A program made the translations under genes and the position numbers. The notes beneath the pieces were generated by a model. The model was not told where the DNA came from, ran no database searches, and was given only the letters and a program-made list of their open reading frames with translations. A stretch of 64,000 nt of DNA from Condylostoma magnum. Its lineage: Eukaryota > Ciliophora > Heterotrichea > Heterotrichida > Condylostomatidae. Each line of letters starts with the position of its first letter. The first letter of the stretch is position 1. Positions 36,504 to 51,100 of this stretch are shown here, piece by piece. The stretch covers positions 1 to 64,000 of the forward strand of contig CAKKTI010000003.1 in the NCBI GenBank assembly GCA_920105805.1, written 5' to 3'.

Positions 36504-39080
36504 CTAAACACTATCACTACTCTCTCTATACTCAATTAATCTCTGATAGCTTCTTTTCACTCTACAATAAAATACAACTAAAGTTAATAGAATTACTACC
36601 AGTACTACAACACCAAATAGCCCAACCCAAATAATCCAATTTTCGAAAAGATCATCTAACATACTGCATTATTCATAGTCTTAGTACTCTCCTTGAAATA
36701 TTACACAATTAGGCCCTTCCTTTATACTTACTTTTCTCTATCCATTTTCACATCTACCCCGTATCTCAATTAGATCATCTTAAAAGCACTATCTGCACGC
36801 ATGGATTGTCTACCAACGAAAATAAGTTGTACAGTTTATCTATCCTTAATAGTAAGGCCATCCATCCCCTTAATTCTTATCACACATTAAAAGAATCTCT
36901 GAATTATACTTATCACCTTCTTCATTACAATCTGACCCATCTGAGTAGCTAATATTAATATTTTGATTTTATTCTGAAATATTTGTAATTCTGGTGCCTA
37001 AGTTAATAATCTTTTCTTATTCCTATACTTCCCAAAAGTGATTTAAACTTGTATGCCGTGTTATAGCAAATGCATAGCCTGTCACTTTGTCATCTTGTTT
37101 TAGGAAATTTGGAAAGCTTAATTCACTTGGGTTGCCAATAGAAATATAAAAGTATTAATCATTTCCTTGGATTGGCCCGTAAAATGTGCTGTGACAATAA
37201 GTTTATAGTCTATTATTTGCGCAAATTCCTGTGTTATACCCATTTTAGCCATCCAATATTCCAGATAATTAATTTGTCTGGTAGAAATTACTATTAAGTA
37301 CTAGGTCATTTTTAAGTAAGCAAAATTTGCCATCAGGTTCAGAAAAACTTCCTATAGGGCAATTAAAGCACTTCTAACCTTACTCTGAGTTATATTATCC
37401 ATTTGGGCATTACTAACACTATGTATTATCGTTATTGCTGGTTTATCCTATAGGACAAGCTTGGCAATTTGAACTATTTAATTAACTTATGTAACCTTAT
37501 TAACACGTGATGCACTCAATTGCTCCTCCTTAATCAACTCCTTATAGTAATATTTAATAGATATAACAAGTAGCCATACCAAGCTGATTATCACTTTTGT
37601 AAATTAATTAAATTATATGCTTTCCTGGGGAAATTAAATATTTATCTGAAAATCCTTCGTAAGTATTAGAGAATGATGCAATTAATGTTCCATCTACTTC
37701 TATATAAAGCTAAGCCTTACTATAATCTGTGTTCAGTGAGTATTTTATTTATATGAAGCTTTATTCTTCTATAAAATCAACTGTAGTTTCTAGTATAATT
37801 TCTTTATTATTTCCTACATTTTCAGCTACTAGCATATCTTCCTCTATATTTCATTCTTAATACTATAAATCCTGGCAAATTTCACCTTACTAAACACAAT
37901 AATTAGAAAAACCGGATGGAAATGGAATCCATTTATCTATTTTTATTACTTATGGTGCATATTTTCCTGCTTGACAATTTTAACACTTTCCATCTTTTAA
38001 AAATGTTCCTTATTAGCATGGAACACAGTCTCCTAATTCATTTCTATACCCATTTTCACATTAAGGACACTCTAAATCTGCTTCACTTTCAGGCAATTAT
38101 ATTATTTAGTCATCTTTACAGATTTTAGGTAGTTTTCATTGGTAGTATTTTGTTCTAGTATTGTTTTAACATTTAGTGAATTTAAACTCATAGTCATTTG
38201 AAGTACATGGCTACATTTAAATGCAGCCTTAGTTGCTTTCAGGTATAGAATAAGTGCCTTGAGGACATTAGACACATTGTTTTTGAGAGGAGCTGTAAAA
38301 TTAATCGGATTCACAGAATTAACAAGTTGATTATCCTTCTTAACTATATCCACTTATACAGTTTTAGCAGTATAAGTCAGCATACTAAGTCCCTTCTACT
38401 ACAATTTATTACAGTTTTATATACGGATTATGAGAGATATCGCTTTATTTGTATATGTATTAAAATCTGATTTCATGCTAGCCTATTGGTAAATGGAATT
38501 CTCTTTTGGTTCAGTTAATATTAGTTGTTTTATTATCATTAAGTACTACTTTGTGATTTATCATTAGGTTAAAATCACCTATAAGTTCTTACCTAATAGT
38601 TTTAGAGTATTTTTTGTATTCAAACCTTAGGCTTCCTTCTTTTACTAATAAAGGATAAATTATAAGATTAGCTGAAATTCATTTATCATAGATCTGAGTT
38701 GGCTATAATTGTACTAAACCTTAATCAAATTTTCACACAGTTTCATTGAAACTTTAACTCCAAACATTTTCCTACCTGATCAGAAGTTCCTATGCAAAAC
38801 TACTTTAAAAGTGATTCTGATCTAGATAATACGTTGCTCCTCCTAGACTAAATGTATTCTTTTAGCATAGTTTACAAGTTAGTTGATTATTTTCAATCGA
38901 TAAGAATTAACCAGCGTCACAAGTTTTATTGCACGGCAAGTTTTGAATTATTTCTATTTGTTTATCGTCACACTCATCATCTGTAAAAACTATCGCCTCT
39001 CTTCTATTCTAAATGCATTCAGTTAGCTTATACTCAGTTGAGCAACTTAGTGCACTACTTATCAAAAGGACACTCAACAT
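36504..39080 (-). CDS. ELAPOR/EIG121-like receptor
   Basis: Predicted type I membrane protein of 858 residues. The signal peptide is MLSVLLISSALSC; an upstream in-frame ATG at 39140 would add 20 residues and lies 6 nt from the divergent ATG, so the internal start is preferred. The ectodomain has cysteine-rich GCC2/GCC3-EGF-like runs (CPQGTYSIPESNQGC, CNNRLQTY-type MRH region). The order CNKTCDAGQFLS... CKLC... KWISAN... CFNCPIGSFSEPDG matches the ELAPOR (KIAA1324) family of endosome/lysosome glycoproteins. One transmembrane helix lies near 815-838, with a short basic tail. It ends TAG TAA. Confidence 0.85.
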
Positions 39081-39146
39081 ATTTGTTTAAACAAGTGGTG
39101 TAATTAAGCTATATATAATCAACATAATTAAATTGTACATTAAAAT

Positions 39147-40808
39147 ATGTCTGTTACGAAATAAACACCAGATAAACTAAAAGGTCCTAAGCGTTATACT
39201 TCTGATGATGCCAATATCAAAAATGCAATTAAGTTTATTAAACAACTTAAAGAAACAAAATGTGTATAATAATAAGATCCCCCTGAGTAAATTTCCCGTC
39301 CTGATATAATAAACAAATTATAGAACGTTAAATAAGCTATAAAAGAATCTGAATACATTAGAACCTAAGGATTCATTCAATAAGGTGCCCTTAACCAATC
39401 TACTTCATTCTGGTCTAATATAAACAAATCTAGATAACAACTTACATTTTTATCAGATTTATCGTATCTGAACTCAATTAACTAGGATGAAAGCATAAAA
39501 TAACAGGAGAAATAATCATCAGAAACATTCAGTGAGGCAGAAAGTGAAATTTCTATAGCGGAAGAAGTTGCAAAGGCAAAATTACCTCCAAGAATCCATT
39601 TTAGAGTCGATTCTCAAGATAATTAATTACAAGTAAGATAATAAATTGATGCATTAGACAGAGAATATGATAAGAAGTACTAACACACTAAAGCCATTTA
39701 ATAGAAGAGAAATGGATTTCAAGGAATGCTTCCAAAGGATAAATCATACTGCATGTCTTATGTAAAGTTTGCTAGAGGAATTTATAGAGATGAAGCATTG
39801 CCTACTCTTAGCATAAAATTTCTTGTTTTAGAATAAAAGCAATTGTTTGTTTATGATGAACCAAAGGATAACTATGCATAATTTGTACTACCAATCGAAA
39901 ACATATTAAGAATAGTAGATAAACGAGATGGATACTTCTATATAGTTTATAGCTCTGAAACTACTTCATTTTGCTTAGTAATGCAGCCAATTACAGACTT
40001 CGATTATTTACGTTGGTCTGAAATTTTAAAGTTTTAATGCCTATTGTAAAACATTTAAATAGGACTCTTTGGAGAACTTCCGGAGCACAAAATAAAAGAA
40101 GGTAGAGATTTACTCGCTTAACGTAGAAACGATGCAAACCGTTCCATTATAAACCTCTTAAACGATGAGCACTTTCAAAAATTCAGTAATATAGTTGAAA
40201 GTGCATAAGAAGAAAGCTTATCTGATGAAAGCTCAGATTCATAAGATGAGAGTTGATTTTTCTCAGAGGAATTGAGTCTAAGTGATAATAATGACAAAGA
40301 TCTGACTGATTCAAGCTTTTCGGAGCAATAGGAATCAGATGATGAGTTATATGAGCAAAAGAAGCGAACACTAACAATGATGGCATAGCTAGGAGAAGAT
40401 GAAGGCTTAGTGAATCTACTTACTAAGGGAGGGATTTTCCTTAAGTATGGTAGGTGAGGAAAGCCTAAAATAAGGCATATTGTGCTTACTGAGGATTTGA
40501 TGTATATTCAGTGGAGGCCTATTAATAAACCCAGGGCAACAGGTGCTGCTTCAGTACTCAATTTTAAAAAGATAATTTAAGGTAGGAGCACTAAAAACTT
40601 TAAGCGATACAGGCGATAGGATAAGGAAGATGTTAGCTTTTCTTTGGTATTTCAAGATAGAACTATTGATCTGGAGATTGTTAAGGAGAATAATGTTGAA
40701 ATTGATGTTTGGATTAATGCTTTCACAAGGCTACTTGAGCGAAAGTTTAGGAGAGAGCAAGTGCAGAGATATATAAACAAAAGACACTTTGAAGCTGATA
40801 TTAATTAA
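39147..40808 (+). CDS. PH-domain protein
   Basis: Predicted protein of 553 residues. A Q-rich N-terminal third is followed by two beta-rich modules. One is near 215-300 (IKFLVLEQKQLFVYDEPKDN). The other is a PH-like C-terminal domain near 430-545 (GGIFLKYGRWGKPKIRHIVL, then VWINAFTRLLERKFR). Between them is an acidic serine stretch (SDESSDSQDESWFFSEEL). It probably binds phosphoinositides or a small GTPase. The TAA stop at 40806 is 2 nt before the next ATG on the same strand. Confidence 0.8.
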
Positions 40809-40810
40809 AT

Positions 40811-41809
40811 ATGATTTTGTTAGGGTTGATTGTTCTTGTGTAGTGTAAGGTATATCATTTCATACCGTTGCTTAAGGGAAGTAAACCAATAGATGTTGAT
40901 TCATTGCTAGAAATATTGTAATAAGGATTCAGAATAACAATTGGAAGTGATAAACTACTAGGTTCGTTTGATTAGTTAACTGTGTAATAAAAGGAATAAT
41001 TAATGCAATATAAATAATCAAACTTATTTGCCTGTATTACTGATAAATGCAAGTAATATGATCTTTAATCTAATTCTTATATTTGATTGTAGAAAAGAGG
41101 AACTATTTAATAAGTGATAGAGTAATAAGAAATAGAAAGGAATAAATTAATCATTATAGATGATTTAGATGATAGCATTGAATATAATGATAGCTTTATA
41201 ACAGTATAAGATTAGGTATTCTAAATCTATGTGATTGGACTTAAAGAGAATGAAAACTTTATGTAAATTGATTAGTCAAGCTGTTGAAATAGTTAAGAAA
41301 TTGCAGGATAATGTTTTAATACTTTACGACTTTTAGAATCGAAATAGAAATATAGGCATGATTTGATTATGGTACCATTCATAATAACAATAGATAAATA
41401 CAGTGATATCACTAAAAATCTAGAAAAGTTAACTTAATTTTATACAGCGTGAAATCTATTCTATGGAAATACTGAGGATTTTATGAAGAAGAATGTAAAA
41501 CCTAGTGTATTATTTTAAATAAGCACCCCTGATAACTATTTTGATGATATTTATGAGTTGTAAATAAAGCAACAACAAGAAAAATATGAGTAATATATAG
41601 TTAATAATAATAATGATAAAAGCTAAGAGGAATCCTTTAATAAGGCATTTCAAGAATATCTCAACTTTTTAACAGAAAAACAATAACCAACTTAAATTGA
41701 AACGCCTGAAGAAGAATCAACCCAATTTTACTATTTAATAGTTCTTGTCATCATAATACTATTTTTGATTTTCTTCAAATTAAAAGCAAAGAAGACTAAT
41801 ATGTGTTAG
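40811..41809 (+). CDS. Type I membrane protein, unknown
   Basis: Predicted protein of 332 residues. The signal peptide MILLGLIVLVQCK precedes a lumenal domain of about 270 residues with few cysteines (FACITDKCKQ, SSCWNSQEIAGQC). One transmembrane helix (YYLIVLVIIILFLIFFKL) and a short basic tail KAKKTNMC close it. The lumenal domain has alternating beta/alpha patterns that could be thioredoxin-like, but no motif confirms it. It starts 2 nt after the previous stop. Confidence 0.7.
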
Positions 41810-41908
41810 ATAATTTAATATTTGCTCAATTATATAGCTTTAATTACCTCTTTATATTTAGTAATTAGTAAACATACTTGATTCCTTAAATAACTGAATA
41901 ATAATAAA

Positions 41909-43714
<1,806 letters not shown>

Positions 43715-43746
43715 GATATATTATTATTGTTTTTATAAATCTGATA

Positions 43747-44823
43747 CTAATCTCCTATATTACCTTCTCCGTTGATTGAATCCTATATAGCAGATTGTTA
43801 TTAATTTATATCAAAATAATATCCAGAAAACAGGTTCTATGCACTTAATGTGTTGATTTGGACATTAGTTATATCATCTCTTCAATTATTATTCACTTAT
43901 GCTATATCAAAGTTATCAGAATCCTTTGGCTAGAAGGGAGACTCAATGCTTTTCTCCAATAACTTAACTCAGTTTATATCTCTCAATCAGGTATGTCCCT
44001 TAACTTAAAGAGGATGATTGTACCCCAGCCGTTATTAAGGTTTTCTCTATATCAACTTATTGATAAAGTCAACTGCATCACTCGATCAACCTTATGGAAC
44101 TTCATTTCTTTTCAATTACACTTGTCTAGCAAGCATAGCATCCCTAATTTCCTTCCTTCCTCTTCCTAAGTAAGGTCTTTTCCCCATCATAAATTCATAG
44201 GCAATTACTCCAAGTGCAAAATAATCAACTGCAAAGTTATGATTTTTCCTACATATGACTTCTGGGGCCATATATCCTGGTGTGCCTGAGGTTTCATGGG
44301 CATTTTCAGGAATTTGTATTCTAGCAATTCCAAAGTCTGTAATTTTAACGTACCCTCTACTATCCATTACTAAGTTTTCTGGTTTTATGTCCCTGTGTAT
44401 CACTCCGTTTAAATGTAGGTACTCTAAGCCTGTCATTATGCAAGCCACGAAAAACTTGGTTTACTCCTCTGTAAACCTCTTATTCTTACCTAAATGAAAT
44501 CGCAAATCTCCGCCTGGCATGTAGTCCATTGCAAGGTATAAATTCTCGAAATCCTAAAAGGCGTAATTCATATTCACCATGAAGGGATGCTTTAACATAG
44601 CAAGAAGCTTTCTCTCATTTAGGACGGAGTTAACACTACGCTTCTGTATGATTCTAGATTTATTCATTTCCTTCATTGCATAATATGTTTTAGAGTGCTT
44701 GTGATAAACCCTTCATACTTTACCAAAGCCTCCTTTTCCTACTGCATAGTAAAAATTAAATTAATGTCTGTTTAGTTGTATGCTGGGATCGTAAGGATCG
44801 ATACTTAAGTGGCAATTTCCCAT
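43747..44823 (-). CDS. AGC-family protein kinase, N-myristoylated
   Basis: Predicted kinase of 358 residues. MGNCHLS at the start is a myristoylation/palmitoylation signal. The catalytic domain has VGKGGFGKVWRV, YYAMKEMNKS, VIHRDIKPENLVM, ITDFGIA, GTPGYMAPEV and RLGYNHPLQVKGH, as in AGC kinases. The C-tail includes SPFQPKDSDNF and a hydrophobic-motif-like LFSGYYFD. This resembles the PKA/YANK group. The chosen stop is TAG at 43747; in-frame TGA (43708) or TAG (43696) would overlap the phosphodiesterase gene. Its ATG is 7 nt from the divergent ATG of the CX9C gene. Confidence 0.88.
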
Positions 44824-44830
44824 ATTAATT

Positions 44831-45088
44831 ATGAGCACATTCGTAAAATTTGCTTTAGGATTAGGATCTACTTTCATTGGTATCGCGCTTGGACACACTT
44901 TGGTATATGAAGTACTGGATTTTGAGTATTAATAGAAGCAAAGTTAAGACTAAAAGGAGAATCCTTGTTAGGAGGAAATGGAAAGATTAGCCCACTGTTT
45001 TGAGACGGAATACTAAAATATTAAAAACTGCTAAGATTTTATGGACAAATTGAAAAATTGCCAAGTTGAGAATAGTTTAGAAAATTGA
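44831..45088 (+). CDS. Twin CX9C mitochondrial protein with TM helix
   Basis: Predicted protein of 85 residues. An N-terminal hydrophobic helix (VKFALGLGSTFIGIALGHTL) precedes a twin CX9C motif: CQEEMERLAHC and CQDFMDKLKNC. Twin CX9C proteins are oxidised by Mia40 in the mitochondrial intermembrane space and often serve cytochrome oxidase assembly. The gene appears to stop at TGA (45086), since no in-frame TAA or TAG follows closely. An extra cysteine sits five residues before the second helix's end. Confidence 0.8.
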
Positions 45089-45119
45089 TTACAATATAAT
45101 TATGTTTGAACAATTTTAT

Positions 45120-48100
45120 CTAACTATCTATCTCATCAATTTCTATGAATTCTTGATTATAGTAATTTTCTTAAGCATCTGATAACTAATTCCTTTCTTT
45201 GACTACTTATAAGTATAATTCCTTTGAAGAGCATGTTAGGTTTAAAAAGTTTCTAACATGCGTATATTATAAGTTGCTATCTTTTTAATCGTTTACTATA
45301 GTAAATGTCTCATCTTATCCTACTCTAATTACTCCATTTCTAATCTAAGGCGAAACATACATATCATCGTCAAATCCATCTATAACTCCTCTATTAAAAC
45401 ACTTTTTAAAGCAGTTTATCCTTTATGACAAGACTTATGTAATGGATTAAAACATTCGCTTGAACCAAGTATATAAAAACAAGATATTTGCTATAACCAT
45501 TATGCAAAACAGTATAAGTTTGCTTATTTCGTCTAATTATTGTGTCATGAAGAATAATCCACAATAAATTGTAACTGCTGCTACTAATATTGACTTAGCC
45601 TCCATGTCATTCAGCTCATCTGCAAAATAAGGTTAGTTTTAATACTGAATATGAAGGGATAAGATCATGATCATCATAGCCGACAAAGCTTGAATTTGTA
45701 TAGAAATAGTTGATAGGAATACTGAAATACAGGTTAGTAATATTTTCCTATAAAGAATAATAAACTCCCAATAGTAGTGCTTTTTGTTATACCCATTGAA
45801 TAGAAAGCCGAAACGGAGTCTTACCATTATTTCTGTTAATTTTCTTTTCTAAAGACTTAAAAGCAATAGGCAAACTGTAGGTATCCCGATACCCCAGATA
45901 ACAACACAAGGCAATGCAACAACCATAGCAAAGAATATTTGCTTTCCTTCAAAGCATCTTACATCTAGGTTCTATACCAACCATCACTCTCCTGGGTCAA
46001 TTTCCTCACAACTAAATGCTGAGAATCCTGTTTTTACAATGTTAGGATGAACCAGAAACAAAAGTATAATAATAGTTGCTAGCATTTCTACCTTTATGTA
46101 CTTAATTTTTCTTTGATTAATAGCAACAGCACTTCATACTATCAGGGCTGTTAGCATTACCAGGATGGGTAATAAAGATATAATTATGAGTTTCCAGTAG
46201 TATATGTCTTCACTATTAGCCCCAGTATCTTCTTCTATAAAGCAATCAATAGATAAGATTTAGTCAGTAGCAGCTCCTGCTTACTCCTAAGCTGAAAATA
46301 GCTCCAATACATATTAAGGCCAGTCTAGGTTAAAAGTAGCTGTTAGCATTACTAATTAAAGATAGTTCATAAGAATCTTCAAATATATAGAATGTAAGGC
46401 TTTAGGCTTATAAGCAGACTATAGAGTTGATCTTACAAGTATGCAGGATACTACGACTACACCAATTAATACACCACTTAGTCTTAATGAGTTGATACTA
46501 TGATCAGGACACTCACTACATGTATCGGGGGCATTTCTAGAATAGCCAGTATCACAAGCTTAACACATATTGCCAGTATATCCAGTCTCACACTCGCCTG
46601 TATAGCTCAAATTGGGTTGTTCTGGAGATCCTATACAAGCTGCAGATACTTTACAGGTATGGAAAAGGTCTGTCTGAGAACTTGATCGCCAATATCCTGA
46701 TTTAGGAACCATTTACCAAGTTCCGTAGCATATAGCTTGAGATGGACATTAATTACATGCTTAGTCTGATACATCTATGCTGTACTACCCTTCAGGACAT
46801 TTGAAACAGGCTCCTTATGATGTTTCAATCTCACCTTGTTCACAAAATCGTAAGTTGATATCTATTTAAATAGAATCTTAATAGGTCTAATCACTGTAAT
46901 TGTCTGTTTTTGCGGAATTAGATTAATCCTAATCAATTGCAGTAGACACAATATCAATATTAACTGAGGATCCAGGAGTAGCAGTTATGATGTAGTCATC
47001 AAATACGTAAACTCCTGAAGATGCCTAAACTTATGTTGTTCCTGAAATACTTGAATTTTAATCTGAAACAACCTGTAATCTTCCTTAGCTTGTATTATCA
47101 ATGGTAACTAGATTATCATAATAATCAAAAATACCAATTCTAAGCCTTAAACTCTCTTCATTTTATCCACTAGCAACTTAATCTAATTCCAAGTTTTATA
47201 GGGCTCGTTACTAGTTTGTTATTATAGCATTAGAGGAATCTACATTTGCTAGTTTTACAGCAAAGGCTGCAATATCTGAACCATATAAAGACTCATTTCC
47301 ATTAAATACATTGTTATCCTGAAGTACTGGCATTTTATCAAGCCAAGCAATTGCCCCTCCTTTTACTTCTGCTTTGTTATAGGTAAACTCGTTATTGCTT
47401 AGATTATAAGCGCATGAACTCATTAAAGAGCAATTAAGATTTAATGCTCCTCCACTTCCTGCGTTCAAAAGGCTTTAATTAGTCACTTTAGCCTCGTTAC
47501 TTATAAATTTATTTCCTTCAACATCTAAGTTGACATTATCGATATATACGGCTCCCCCTTGTTAGCTAGTATTGCTTTCAAATATTGAGTTTTATAGTAC
47601 AAAAGCTTATTCCTGGACTTGTTGTTATTATTAAATGAATAACGCTCCTCCTGTACTATCAGAAGAACAGTTTTCAAATGTTGAGTTGGTAATATTAACT
47701 ATTTAACAATTAATACAATACAATGCAGATGACGTAGAGCTTGTAATACTCTTAAAAGTTGTATTATCTACAGTTAAGTTTATAAGATTAGCTTCTAATA
47801 CACTATATTCTATTTAGGAAAACTAGGAATTAGTTATAGTCATATTTGTATCCATTGCATTTATTCCCCCTCCTAAAGGTGATACACAATTACTAAATTC
47901 AGAGCCTTCTATAGTTAAATTACTTTAACTAGAAACTTATATAGCTCCTCCTTTTACAGTTGCATTTAAATTACTGAAACGACTGTTCTTTATAACTATA
48001 GTACTATTTATAATATTAAGTCCTCCTCCTACTGAGGATGCCGTCCCTGTGTTTAAAGTAGAGTTCTCTATAGTTGCCGTACTCTCTGTAGATATATAAA

Positions 48101-51100
48101 ATATCCCTCCGTTTGCTCCGCTGTGATTGTTAAAAGTGCTACTAAATACTTCAATTTCTGAAAGAACCATTATAATTCCTGGTGTGTTTGAATTGCTGGT
48201 GTTACTATCGAACTAACAGTTTGTCAATATAGCACTTGATTCTAACAAATAAATAGTCCCTCCAGCATCTGACTAGTTTTTATTGAAATTTGAGTTAGTT
48301 ATCTTAATATTATTTTTTGAATTTGCTAGATAGATTGCTGATCCCTTTTCTCCTGCTATGTTGTTATCAAACTCACAGTCTATTACCGATAAATCACTAT
48401 CATTTGATACCCAAATAGCTCCTCCTAACTCTTCTGCCTCATTTTCATAAATTTCACAATTTGTAGCTGATAATGATGAAAATTGCAATACAACAGCAGC
48501 TGCTCCATGCTCATTAGATTTATTTCTATAGATTTTAGTATTAATCAAATATATTTAAGATTAAGATTCACTTGTAAAGCCAGATGAAAACTCATCAGTA
48601 TTGTTAAATACATTTGAACCAGTATCTTATAGATATGAGTATATAAGATAGACACTTCCTGTTTAATTATCGCTAAAAGTACAGCTTTCTGTAAGAACTT
48701 TACTAAAATTAGAGGAATCTGTTGAGGCAATTGCACCCTTTGCTCCTTAATTTTATGTAAAAGTGCAACTTTTTATTAGGGTGTAAGATTCTCTTTCACC
48801 TCCATCTTATACAGTGTTTATATAAATAGCAGCTCCTTCTTATCCAATGTTGGATTCAAATGTACAATTCTAAATTGTAAAAATAGCATATGAGAAATTC
48901 AAGGATATTGATCCTCCTTTTGGAGCTTAATTATTACTGAAATCACAGTTTTCAATTAGAGATAAAGTACTATACATTCCATTAAATACGTGTATTGCTG
49001 CTCCAGTTGTAATCGAACTAATTAAGTTAGAAAAGATGTTGTTTTTTATTTACACGTCTAAATAGCTTGTGCTCAGTATTTCTATTGCATTAGATTATAA
49101 GCTTTTGAATGAAGATTAGACTATTTCTAACTTAAATTCGATAAGATTTGTGAGATCTTAGGAATAATCTGACTCATATAAAATACTTGCATGCCCCTCA
49201 ATATTTTCCTCAAAGTTTTCATCCTCAAAATGAGTGTCCTCAATGTATACATTTTAAACATTCTAAAGTTAGATATTATTGTAATTATTTCCAATGTTTT
49301 TATTAAATTAGCATCTTATAAAGTTTACCTGTACATTTTTATACAAATTAGCAGTAATATAAAATACCCCAGCACTTGCTTTTGTTGAATTTTGAATAAA
49401 GCTGCTGTCTTATACAACTAAACTAAAACTTTCTATTTCTTGTATTTCAATAACTATTGTCCCATCTACTGTTTCACTTGGATTAGCTTGATTATTGCTG
49501 ATTGTTGTGCTATCAAACAATATATCAGGACATTCATCAAATGCTATTTGAATTGAGCTTCCTGATTCTCCTTATAGATTTATGATTTGTAGATTTGCAA
49601 AGCTTATTTTCCCAGCTATTTTTTTAAAATCCATAAGCTATTCAATTTCTTTTGTGGTTAATGATTATAAATTTTCTATGGATGTATAACCATTTAAATG
49701 GCTATTCTAATCGCTTCTAATTGCTGGTAGAATTAAATCTTATACAGGATTTGAGCTATCAAAAGCTGTATTTTGTATCTTTAGATTATCAATATTAATT
49801 GTTTAGCCTTCTTTAAACTTAATGTATTTGTTGCACTTTACATTTTCAAGTGTAATATTTGACAGATTTTACTGTATTTAATTATATTGTAGTTATTATC
49901 TTGTTTCATTTATCTGAGTATTTATTATCTATGATTCAAGCCAGAAAGATTATTGTATTAGTTCCATTTCTATATCTATAAAACTCTCTCCATTATCATT
50001 CTCAAAGGTAGAATTACTAATTTATATGTTCTATGGACTATTAGATGCTTCAAATGTTACTAACAAAGCTGAAGCAGAAAAATTATTAGATGAAGTTATG
50101 TCATCTATGGTTAAATGGGTAAGGTTATGATACTTATTCCCATTATTTTCTGCTTCAGTTGGCATTGTTACACTGTTTTAAATATATACGAATCCCATAA
50201 AGATGTTATTTGATATATTTAAGCTTTATAGTGTTACTTAATAGTAGTTTCGAATAGCAATCAGATATCCGAAGTAATCAGTCAATGGCTCTCCAATTTT
50301 CTCATAACTCAAATTCCTATCAAATGTTACGTTTTATATAGTAACAGTTTAAACATTTTATAAGCTAACAAATCCATTGAAAGAGGTGTTTGACTGATTA
50401 GTAATTTCAAATCCATCGTTAAGCAATTTAACAGATCCGCCGTTGTATAGAAATGTTCCTCCAAAACGACTAGAGGTTGATTAAACTACAAAATTATTTG
50501 CGTTTACTTTGATTTTATAAAAGTCTACATTTAGCATCTCAAGAGATCCATTAAATTGAATACTAATGATTGACTTTAAATCATACTTAAATTCTTTTAT
50601 TTAAACATTTTAAAGCTTTAATGTGCCGTCTTACAAGTTGAATATTACATATTACTTAAACATCGAGCAATAATCTGTTTAAGTAATAGCTTAATTTTGT
50701 TATACATCTCTTCTCTAGTCATCTTGTAATTTATTTGGAGGAGCTACAGTGATAATAGGACAGTAAGTGCAGTAATCTCTGTACTGATTTGTGCAAGTCT
50801 TGGAATCGAGATTAGAAGGACCTTTTATTATAACATTTTAAATCTCTAGTAATAAGTTATCAGCAATAAATATTTCTTACTAGAGATGCTCCCACTATAT
50901 AATAGGTCTTAGGTCATTATCAGTTCCATTTTATAATTCTTCTTGATCGGTTATTTGACCTACTATTTTTATTTTTGTAACTTGATTGTTAAAACTAAAA
51001 ATACGGTTCATATTACGTATTTCAGAACCTTTCTAATTCTAAAATGGACTTTCTTACACTTAATCTAGGATATTTATTCCTTTATCAATATAAATAGTAG

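Noticed and set aside
39080-39140. ELAPOR start at the upstream ATG, 6 bases from the divergent gene
   Set aside because: The internal ATG gives a textbook signal peptide (MLSVLLISSALSC); the upstream ATG would bury it.
47211-48736. Several short minus-strand ORFs that look like separate genes
   Set aside because: They are pieces of the single 2454-residue frame split by TAA/TAG read as stops.
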